Assembly: GCA_023394015.1 (NCBI GenBank) | Contig: JAEXBL010000258.1 | Span: 1 to 5,144, forward strand | Length of the DNA: 5,144 bases | Source: Pseudomonadota bacterium | GTDB lineage: Bacteria; Pseudomonadota; Gammaproteobacteria; Burkholderiales; Burkholderiaceae_C | Direction of reading: 5' to 3' | Shown: piece by piece, positions 1 through 5,144 of the stretch | Layout: each line of letters opens with the position of its first letter | Numbering within the stretch: the first letter of the stretch is position 1 | Notes under the pieces: generated by a model | Databases searched by the model: none | The model's input: the letters and a program-made list of their open reading frames with translations, nothing else | Told to the model about the DNA's origin: nothing | Program-made: the position numbers and the translations under genes

Positions 1-5
1 CCCAC

Positions 6-10
6 GGAGA
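6..10 (+). promoter_or_regulatory. Shine-Dalgarno site for the flavin oxidoreductase gene
   Basis: GGAGA ends four bases before the ATG at 15. It is a good purine-rich match to the anti-Shine-Dalgarno sequence at a slightly short spacing, and it supports that ATG as the start. Only 14 bases precede the gene in this window, so no promoter or upstream operon partner can be judged. Confidence 0.7.
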
Positions 11-14
11 CCCC

Positions 15-986
15 ATGCGCACACGCATCACCGACATGCTCGGCATCCAGTACCCCATCGTGCAGGGCGGCATGCATTTCGTCGGCCTGGCCGAACTGGC
101 CGCGGCGGTGTCCAACGCCGGCGGGCTGGGCATTCTGACGGCGCTCACCCAGCCGTCGCCTGCCGCGCTGGCCGAGGAGATCGCGCGCTGCCGCGCCATG
201 ACCGACAAGCCCTTCGGCGTGAACCTCACCTTTCTGCCCGCGCGCACCCCGCCCGACTACCCCGGCTACGTGCGCAGCATCGTCGATGGCGGCATCAAGG
301 TGGTGGAGACGGCCGGCAACAACCCGCAGCAGTGGATGCCGCTGCTGAAGGAGGCCGGCATCAAGGTGATCCACAAGTGCACCTCGGTGCGCCATGCGCT
401 GAAGGCCGAAAGCATCGGCTGCGACGCCGTCAGCGTGGACGGCTTCGAATGCGGCGGCCACCCCGGCGAGGACGACGTGCCCAACTTCATCCTGCTGCCG
501 CGCGCGGCCGAGGAGCTGAAGATTCCCTTCATCGCCTCGGGCGGCATGGCCGACGGGCGCTCGCTGGTGGCGGCGATGGCGCTGGGCGCCGAGGGCATGA
601 ACATGGGCACGCGCTTCATCGCCACGCAGGAGGCGCCGGTGCACGACAAGGTCAAGCAAGCCATCCTGCAGGCCAGCGAGTTGGACACGCGCCTGGTGAT
701 GCGCCCGCTGCGCAACACCGAGCGCGTGCTGAACAACGCCGGCGTGGAGCGCCTGCTTGCCAAGGAGAAGGCGCTGGGCGACAAAATCACGTTTGCCGAC
801 ATCGTGGAGGAGGTGGGCGGCATCTACCCCAAGGTGATGCGCGACGGCGACGTGGAGGCCGGTGCCTGGTCCTGCGGCATGGTGGCGGGGCTGATCCACG
901 ACATCCCGACGGTGAAGGAGCTGATCGACCGCATCGTGGCCGAGGCGCGGCAGATCGTGCGCGAGCGGCTGGAGCGCATGTTGTGA
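15..986 (+). CDS. FMN-dependent NADH:quinone reductase, PA1024-like (nitronate monooxygenase family)
   Basis: Complete 323-residue cytosolic TIM-barrel flavoprotein of the nitronate monooxygenase / 2-nitropropane dioxygenase family; no signal peptide or membrane segment is seen. Motifs in order: QGGM (residues 17-20) after the first strand, GVNLTFLP (68-75), ETAGNNP (98-104), HKCTSVRHA (120-128), DGFECGGHPGEDD (142-154) with the conserved His149, ASGGMADGRSL (174-184) and MGTRF (197-201), the last two being the FMN phosphate-binding loops. From memory these closely match Pseudomonas aeruginosa PA1024, which was annotated as a nitronate monooxygenase but shown to oxidise NADH and reduce quinones. 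I therefore infer NAD(P)H:quinone reductase activity (two-electron quinone reduction, possibly protective) rather than nitronate oxidation. The length is normal for the family. The start is supported by GGAGA at 6-10, and the stop is TGA at 984-986. Family assignment is very secure; the exact substrate is moderately secure. An acyl-CoA or nitroalkane-related substrate remains possible. Confidence 0.93.
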   Translation: MRTRITDMLGIQYPIVQGGMHFVGLAELAAAVSNAGGLGILTALTQPSPAALAEEIARCRAMTDKPFGVNLTFLPARTPPDYPGYVRSIVDGGIKVVETAGNNPQQWMPLLKEAGIKVIHKCTSVRHALKAESIGCDAVSVDGFECGGHPGEDDVPNFILLPRAAEELKIPFIASGGMADGRSLVAAMALGAEGMNMGTRFIATQEAPVHDKVKQAILQASELDTRLVMRPLRNTERVLNNAGVERLLAKEKALGDKITFADIVEEVGGIYPKVMRDGDVEAGAWSCGMVAGLIHDIPTVKELIDRIVAEARQIVRERLERML

Positions 987-1003
987 TGGGTGAGCCGATC
1001 CAT

Positions 1004-1017
1004 GGCGCTCACGCGCC
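1004..1017. repeat. Small perfect hairpin after the oxidoreductase gene (copy 1)
   Basis: GGCGC, loop TCAC, GCGCC: a perfect 5-bp GC stem starting 18 bases after the first gene's stop. No T-run follows, so it does not qualify as an intrinsic terminator. Together with its flank CAT (1001-1017) it repeats almost exactly at 1130-1146, where the stem is identical and only the loop differs. Confidence 0.5.
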
Positions 1018-1036
1018 GCCGGCCGCGCATGAAGCC

Positions 1037-1057
1037 CATGACCCATGACCAATGACC
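1037..1057. repeat. Tandem heptamer repeat, three copies of (C/A)ATGACC
   Basis: Three back-to-back 7-base units: CATGACC (1037-1043), CATGACC (1044-1050) and AATGACC (1051-1057). Further copies follow in the same orientation at 1073-1079 and 1080-1086 (GATGACA). Four occur in the opposite orientation at 1120-1126, 1127-1133, 1147-1153 and 1165-1171. The units could be tandem slippage products or binding sites; nothing in the window identifies a partner. Confidence 0.7.
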
Positions 1058-1132
1058 GCGCTCTCACGAGCGCATGACCGATGACAAAAGGCATCGGCCG
1101 GCACGGCGTCTTTGTCGTTTGTCATCCGTCAT

Positions 1133-1146
1133 GGCGCGAAAGCGCC
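1133..1146. repeat. Small perfect hairpin with GAAA tetraloop (copy 2)
   Basis: GGCGC, loop GAAA, GCGCC: a perfect 5-bp stem closed by a GNRA-type tetraloop, which would be stable as RNA. Including the preceding CAT, the 17 bases 1130-1146 match 1001-1017 at 14 positions, and all three differences fall in the loop. Confidence 0.5.
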
Positions 1147-1183
1147 GGTCATTGAGCGCAGCGAAGTCATGGGCCAGGTTTTG

Positions 1184-1211
1184 CCGCCGCGCCCTGCACG
1201 CGGCGCGGCGG
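1184..1211. repeat. Perfect 10-bp GC-rich hairpin immediately upstream of hrpA
   Basis: CCGCCGCGCC (1184-1193) and GGCGCGGCGG (1202-1211) are exact reverse complements separated by an 8-base loop. The right arm ends two bases before the candidate -10 element, so the palindrome occupies the promoter spacer and -35 area. No T-run follows on either strand, which argues against an intrinsic terminator. It may be an operator-like palindrome, a DNA cruciform, or a fold in any read-through transcript from upstream. Some risk of chance exists because the region is almost pure G/C. Confidence 0.6.
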
Positions 1212-1212
1212 G

Positions 1213-1218
1213 GATAAT
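1213..1218 (+). promoter_or_regulatory. Candidate -10 element of the hrpA promoter
   Basis: GATAAT matches the sigma-70 -10 consensus TATAAT at 5 of 6 positions and sits in the only A/T-rich patch near the hrpA start. No recognisable -35 hexamer is found at the usual 16-18 base spacing, where the sequence is GC-rich palindrome. A start of transcription about 7 bases downstream would fall near 1225, only a few bases before the ATG at 1229, implying a leaderless or nearly leaderless mRNA. This is inference from sequence alone. Confidence 0.4.
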
Positions 1219-1228
1219 TCGCCACCCC

Positions 1229-4200
1229 ATGACCGACCCGCGCCGTTCTTCAGCTTCCACATCCCCCCGCAGCCCGCGTTCCGAAAGCCCGCGCCCCGGT
1301 GCGCGCCGTCCCGAGGCCGTTGCCGCCAACCAGCCCCGGCTGATCGAGTTTCCCGACAGCCTGCCGGTGAGCGCCCGCAAGGACGAGATCGCGGCCGCGC
1401 TGCAAAAACACCAGGTGGTCATCGTCTGCGGCGAAACCGGCTCGGGCAAGACCACGCAGCTTCCAAAAATAGCGCTGGCGATGGGGCGCGGCCGCTGCAA
1501 TGCCAAACCCGGCGAGCGCGGCCGGCTGATCGGCCACACGCAGCCGCGCCGCATTGCCGCCACCAGCGTGGCCAAGCGCATCGCCGAGGAAACGCAGACC
1601 GCGCTGGGCGAGGTGGTGGGCTACAAGGTGCGCTTCAACGACCGCCTGTCGCCCGGCGCCAGCGTCAAGCTGATGACCGACGGCATCCTGCTGGCCGAGA
1701 CGCAGACCGACCCGCTGCTCAAGGCCTACGACACGCTGATCATCGACGAGGCGCACGAACGCAGCCTGAACATCGACTTCCTGCTGGGCTACCTGAAGCA
1801 GATCCTGCCGCGGCGGCCCGACCTGAAGGTCATCGTCACCTCGGCCACCATCGATGCCGACCGCTTTGCCCGGCACTTTGCCGACGGGCAGGGCAGGCCA
1901 GCGCCGGTGCTGATGGTCTCGGGCCGCATGTACCCGGTGGAGCAGCGCTGGCGCCCGTTTGAGGAAAGCCGCGACCACGACCTGAACGACGCCATTGCCG
2001 ACGCGGTGGATGAAGTCTGGACCGGTCGGCCGGCCGGCGACATCCTGATCTTTCTGCCCGGCGAGCGCGAGATCCGCGACGCCGCCGACCATTTGCGCGG
2101 GCACCTGGCGCACAGCCCGCTCACGCGCGGCGCTGAGGTCCTGCCGCTGTTCGCGCGCTTGTCCCAGGCCGAGCAGGACCGCGTGTTCGACACGCACGGC
2201 GCGCCGCGCATCGTCATCGCCACCAACGTGGCCGAGACCTCGCTCACCGTGCCGGGCATCAAGTACGTCATCGACGCCGGCACGGCGCGCGTCAAGCGCT
2301 ACAGCTACCGCAGCAAGGTGGAGCAGCTGCTGGTCGAGCCGGTGAGCCAGGCCGCGGCCAACCAGCGCGCCGGCCGCTGCGGCCGCGTGAGCGACGGCGT
2401 GTGCATCCGGCTCTATGACGAAAAGGACTTTGCCGGCCGCCCGCGCTTTACCGACCCGGAAATCCTGCGCTCGTCGCTGGCCGCGGTGATCCTGCGCATG
2501 AAAAGCCTGCACCTGGGCGGCGAGGGCGGGCGGGTGGAGGACTTTCCCTTTCTTGACGCACCCTCGGGCCGTGCCATCGCCGACGGCATCCAGTTGTTGC
2601 AGGAGCTGGGCGCGATGGACGAGGCGCAGCAGCTCACGCCGCTGGGCGCCGAGCTGGCGCGCCTGCCGCTCGACCCGCGCGTGGGCCGCATGATCCTGGC
2701 CGCGCGCGAGCGCGGCGCCCTGAGCGAGGTGCTGGTCATCGCCAGCGCCCTGAGCGTGCAGGACGTGCGCGACCGCCCGCTGGAAGCGCAGGCCCAGGCC
2801 GACCAGGCGCACGCCAAGTTCGACGACGAGAAGAGCGAATTCAGCGGCTACCTGCGGCTGTGGAAGTGGCTGCACGACGCGCGCGGCGGCCACGTCGTCA
2901 GGACGCGCGGCGAGATGGCGGCGCAGGAAGGGCGCGGCGCCACCCGGCAGCCCGCCAACCTGGCCGCGCTGCCGGCGGCCAAGCGGGCGGCGCTGGCGAT
3001 GGCTGCGGCGAAACAGGCGCTGGCGGGCGGCGAAACGGGTTCGCCCCCATCCCAGCCCACCCACAAGCTCAGCAACCGCCAGTGGGAAAACCTGCTGCGG
3101 CAGAACTACATCAGCGTGCGCCGCGTGCGCGAGTGGCGCGACATCCACACCCAGTTGCGCACCGTGGTGGCCGAGCACCGCTGGAAGGAAAACACTCAGC
3201 CCGCAGGTTACGAGGCGGTACACAAATCGCTGTTGGCCGGCCTGCTGGGCAACGTCGGCCACAAGCTGGAGAGCGACGACGGCGCCGGCCGTGACGGCGG
3301 CGAATATCTGGGCGCACGCGGCATCAAGTTTCACCGCCACCCCGGCGCGCACCTGAGCAAGCGCCCCGGCAAGTGGATCGTTGCCGCCGAACTGGTGGAA
3401 ACCACGCGCCTATTCGGGCGCGGCATCGCCACCATCGAGCCGCAATGGCTGGAGGAAGTCGGCGGCCATTTGCTGAAAAAGCAGTTGCTGGAGCCGCACT
3501 GGGAGAAGAAGGCGCAGGACGTGATCGCGCTGGAGCGCGCCACGCTGTACGGCCTGGTGGTCTACAGCGGCCGGCGCAGGAGCTTCGGCGCCGTCGATCC
3601 GCACACGGCGCGCGACATCTTCATCCGCGAGGCGCTGGTGAACGGCGAGTGGCCGGAGGACTGGGCGCGGCGCCTGCCGTTCCTGCAGGCCAACGCCCGC
3701 ACCATCGCCAAGGTGCAGGAGCTGGAGCACAAGAGCCGCCGCCAGGACGTGCTGGTGGACGACGAGCTGATCTACGCCTTCTACGACGCGCAGGTGCCGC
3801 AGGGCATCAGCAACGGGCGCGACTTTGAAAAATGGTGGCGCGAGGCCAGCAGGGCGAATCCGAAGCTGCTGCACTTGACGCGCGACGAGCTGATGCGCCA
3901 CGAGGCGGCCGGCATCACCACCAGCGCCTTCCCGAAGATGATTCGTCTGGGCGGCGTGGACTGCACCGCCAGCTACCTGCACCAGCCCGGCGACGCCAAG
4001 GACGGCCTCACCGTCACCGTGCCGCTGTTCGTGCTGAACCAGGTCAGCGAGGCGCGCTGCGAATGGCTGGTGCCGGGCATGCTGAAGCCCAAGATCCAGG
4101 CGCTGCTCAAGAGCCTGCCTCAAAGGCCGCGCAGCCGCTTCGTGCCGCTGCCCGAGAGCGCCGAACGGCTGAACGACATCCTGGGCGCGCCCGAAGCCTT

Positions 4201-5144
4201 TGGCCAGGGCAGCCTGACCGACGCGCTTTTGAGGCTGGTGCGCGAGGCCACCAGCCTGGACGTGAAGCGCACCGACTTCAAGCTCGACATGCTGCCCGCG
4301 CACCTGTTCATGAACTTCCGCGTGGTCGACGAGCATGGCCGCCAGCGCGGGCAGGGGCGCAACCTGGCGGCCCTGAAGGCCGAACTGGGCGGCGAGGCGC
4401 GCGGCGCCTTCCAGGCGCTGGCGGGGCTGAAGGCGGCCAAGGCGGAGATCGTTGCACCATCGTCGGATTCGGCATCGAGAATCGCTCCAGCGCCCACCGA
4501 TCAGGCGCCGGCAGCTGTCAAAAACATGGAGAGTACCGCCGTGTCGGCCGACACGCGCCACACGGCCTGGGACTTTGGCGCGCTGCCCGAGCTGATGGAA
4601 ATCCGCCGCAAGGGGCAGGTGCTGGTCGGCTTCCCGGCCCTCGTCGACGCGGGCGACGCCGTCACCATCGAGGTGTTCGACGAGCCCGAGCTGGCCGCCA
4701 CCCGGCACCGCGCCGGCCTGCGCCGCTTGTTCGCGCTGCAGGTGAAGGAGGCGCTGAAGTACCTTGAGAAGAACATTCCCGAGCTGCAGAAGATGGCTGT
4801 CGCCTACATGCCGCTCGGCACCGCGGAAGAGCTCCGCCAGCAGATCATCGACGTCGCGCTGGAGCGCGCCTTTCTCGCCGAGCCGCTGCCGGTGAACGAG
4901 GCCACTTTCAAGCGGCGTGTGGAAGAAGGCCGCACCCGTTTGACCCTGATCGCCAACGAGATCGCGCGCCTGGCCGGCACCATCCTCGCCGAATACGCCG
5001 CCGCCGCGCGCAAAATCAAGGACACCAGAAACGCCCCCGAGGCCACCAAGGACGCCGCCGAGCAGCTGCAGCGCCTGGTGCCCAAGCGTTTTCTCGCCGC
5101 CACGCCCTGGGCCGCGCTGCAGCACTTTCCGCGCTACCTGAAAG
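1229..5144 (+). CDS. hrpA: ATP-dependent RNA helicase HrpA (DEAH-box), 3' end beyond window
   Basis: Cytosolic DEAH/RHA-family RNA helicase; the E. coli homologue acts on mRNA and on collided ribosomes. The frame is open for 1305 residues and is cut by the window edge. Helicase motifs: Walker A GETGSGKT (68-75), Ia TQPRR (104-108), TDGIL (150-154), Walker B DEAH (173-176), SAT (205-207), FLPGE (275-279), ATNVAETSLT (331-340) and QRAGRCGR (379-386). A helicase-associated HA2 domain follows (about 410-550), then an OB-fold region (about 660-740) and the long HrpA-specific C-terminal DUF3418 region (about 745 onward). All core residues are intact. E. coli HrpA is about 1300 residues; here three insertions add length (RCNAKPGE-like at 89-97, Ala-rich 551-612, linker 1073-1110), so about 90 residues are probably missing. 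The start at 1229 has no Shine-Dalgarno at normal spacing. An in-frame ATG at 1169 would add 20 residues, and the frame is closed upstream by a stop at 1082-1084. The first 35 residues are Ser/Pro/Arg-rich and look disordered. Confidence 0.97.
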   Translation, partial: MTDPRRSSASTSPRSPRSESPRPGARRPEAVAANQPRLIEFPDSLPVSARKDEIAAALQKHQVVIVCGETGSGKTTQLPKIALAMGRGRCNAKPGERGRLIGHTQPRRIAATSVAKRIAEETQTALGEVVGYKVRFNDRLSPGASVKLMTDGILLAETQTDPLLKAYDTLIIDEAHERSLNIDFLLGYLKQILPRRPDLKVIVTSATIDADRFARHFADGQGRPAPVLMVSGRMYPVEQRWRPFEESRDHDLNDAIADAVDEVWTGRPAGDILIFLPGEREIRDAADHLRGHLAHSPLTRGAEVLPLFARLSQAEQDRVFDTHGAPRIVIATNVAETSLTVPGIKYVIDAGTARVKRYSYRSKVEQLLVEPVSQAAANQRAGRCGRVSDGVCIRLYDEKDFAGRPRFTDPEILRSSLAAVILRMKSLHLGGEGGRVEDFPFLDAPSGRAIADGIQLLQELGAMDEAQQLTPLGAELARLPLDPRVGRMILAARERGALSEVLVIASALSVQDVRDRPLEAQAQADQAHAKFDDEKSEFSGYLRLWKWLHDARGGHVVRTRGEMAAQEGRGATRQPANLAALPAAKRAALAMAAAKQALAGGETGSPPSQPTHKLSNRQWENLLRQNYISVRRVREWRDIHTQLRTVVAEHRWKENTQPAGYEAVHKSLLAGLLGNVGHKLESDDGAGRDGGEYLGARGIKFHRHPGAHLSKRPGKWIVAAELVETTRLFGRGIATIEPQWLEEVGGHLLKKQLLEPHWEKKAQDVIALERATLYGLVVYSGRRRSFGAVDPHTARDIFIREALVNGEWPEDWARRLPFLQANARTIAKVQELEHKSRRQDVLVDDELIYAFYDAQVPQGISNGRDFEKWWREASRANPKLLHLTRDELMRHEAAGITTSAFPKMIRLGGVDCTASYLHQPGDAKDGLTVTVPLFVLNQVSEARCEWLVPGMLKPKIQALLKSLPQRPRSRFVPLPESAERLNDILGAPEAFGQGSLTDALLRLVREATSLDVKRTDFKLDMLPAHLFMNFRVVDEHGRQRGQGRNLAALKAELGGEARGAFQALAGLKAAKAEIVAPSSDSASRIAPAPTDQAPAAVKNMESTAVSADTRHTAWDFGALPELMEIRRKGQVLVGFPALVDAGDAVTIEVFDEPELAATRHRAGLRRLFALQVKEALKYLEKNIPELQKMAVAYMPLGTAEELRQQIIDVALERAFLAEPLPVNEATFKRRVEEGRTRLTLIANEIARLAGTILAEYAAAARKIKDTRNAPEATKDAAEQLQRLVPKRFLAATPWAALQHFPRYLK
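4481..4525. repeat. Degenerate palindrome inside the hrpA linker, possible decayed dispersed repeat
   Basis: CCAGCGCC (4487-4494) pairs with GGCGCCGG (4504-4511) with one mismatch across a 9-base loop, and the right side continues as CAGCTGTCAAAAAC. From memory this resembles the short palindromes with AGCTGCTGGCGC-like arms and A-rich ends that are common between genes in Comamonadaceae. Here it lies in frame in a non-conserved linker of hrpA (about residues 1085-1099), so any insertion would have been tolerated. The match is by eye and the copy is degenerate; it could simply be linker sequence. Confidence 0.3.

Larger units (their letters stand above)
1034..1174. repeat. Large imperfect inverted repeat in the intergenic region
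   Basis: The left arm, about 1034-1088, is an imperfect reverse complement of the right arm, about 1118-1174. The inner ends pair over 16 bp with one mismatch (1073-1088 with 1118-1133). The outer ends pair over 9 bp (GCCCATGAC at 1034-1042 with GTCATGGGC at 1166-1174). Between them AATGACCG (1051-1058) pairs with CGGTCATT (1146-1153). The 29-base centre contains a small GCCG-GCA-CGGC hairpin (1097-1107). Each arm has its own internal hairpin: GCGCTC-TCAC-GAGCGC at 1058-1073 and GGCGC-GAAA-GCGCC at 1133-1146. The structure may be a dispersed REP/MITE-like palindrome, and as RNA it could slow or end transcription from either side, but it lacks a clean T-tract. No coding potential is evident. 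Confidence 0.65.

Noticed and set aside
985..1047. Short open frame whose ATG overlaps the stop of the oxidoreductase gene (TGATG-type overlap, 20 codons)
   Set aside because: The product (MGEPIHGAHAPP...) is short and low complexity, and it runs into the repeat region. There is no family resemblance and no Shine-Dalgarno beyond the gene end, so the overlap is probably accidental.
1083..1123. Possible intrinsic terminator around GACAAAAGGC...GTCTTTGTC
   Set aside because: The T-stretches are only three bases long, the GC stem next to them is four base pairs, and GACAAA can pair with either of two TTTGTC copies. It is better described as part of the large inverted repeat, though it may still weaken transcription.
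1464..1484. A-rich patch CCAAAAATAGCGCTGGCG in hrpA with a rare ATA codon, resembling a dispersed repeat end
   Set aside because: It encodes the conserved PKI segment just after Walker A, has no matching second arm, and similar A-runs occur elsewhere in hrpA (near 1405, 3475 and 3829).
1313..1540. Frameshift or truncation suspicion around the N-terminal insertion RCNAKPGE in HrpA
   Set aside because: The frame stays open and resumes conserved GRLIGHTQPRR directly afterwards, so this is a short in-frame loop insertion rather than a sequencing or mutational break.
1250..3352. 700-residue open frame on the minus strand opposite hrpA
   Set aside because: It lies fully antisense to a clearly conserved helicase. 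Its product is rich in Ala, Gln, Val, Arg and His with no recognisable domain, which is typical of the complement of GC-rich codons.
3410..5125. 571-residue open frame on the minus strand opposite the 3' half of hrpA
   Set aside because: Same explanation: antisense to conserved HrpA coding sequence, compositionally biased, with no motif. Length alone is weak evidence at this GC content.

Overview
This window looks like ordinary chromosomal DNA from a GC-rich betaproteobacterium. Order Burkholderiales, probably family Comamonadaceae, is my best guess. It rests on the strong G/C third-position bias, the character of the two proteins and the style of the intergenic repeats; no rRNA or other phylogenetic marker is present. 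Both genes lie on the + strand, and nothing suggests a mobile element, phage, CRISPR array or defence system.

Layout: (1) 15-986 is a complete gene for an FMN-dependent TIM-barrel oxidoreductase of the family usually annotated as nitronate monooxygenase. Its motifs fit the Pseudomonas PA1024-type NADH:quinone reductase better than a true nitronate monooxygenase. (2) 987-1228 is a 242-base intergenic region dense in repeats: several perfect short hairpins, a heptamer (N)ATGAC(N) in forward and reverse orientation, and a large imperfect inverted repeat spanning 1034-1174. (3) From 1229 to the right edge runs hrpA, the DEAH-box ATP-dependent RNA helicase. It is 1305 codons long in one uninterrupted frame and is cut by the window end before its stop codon, probably about 90 residues short.

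The two genes have no obvious functional link: one is redox metabolism, the other RNA/ribosome housekeeping. The repeat-rich spacer and a possible -10 element just before hrpA suggest that hrpA is transcribed on its own. The long open frames on the minus strand opposite hrpA are by-products of GC-rich codon usage. The points most worth a second look are the structured intergenic region, a possible leaderless hrpA start, and two low-complexity insertions in HrpA, one of which carries a degenerate palindrome that may be a decayed dispersed repeat. I found no convincing previously undescribed system.
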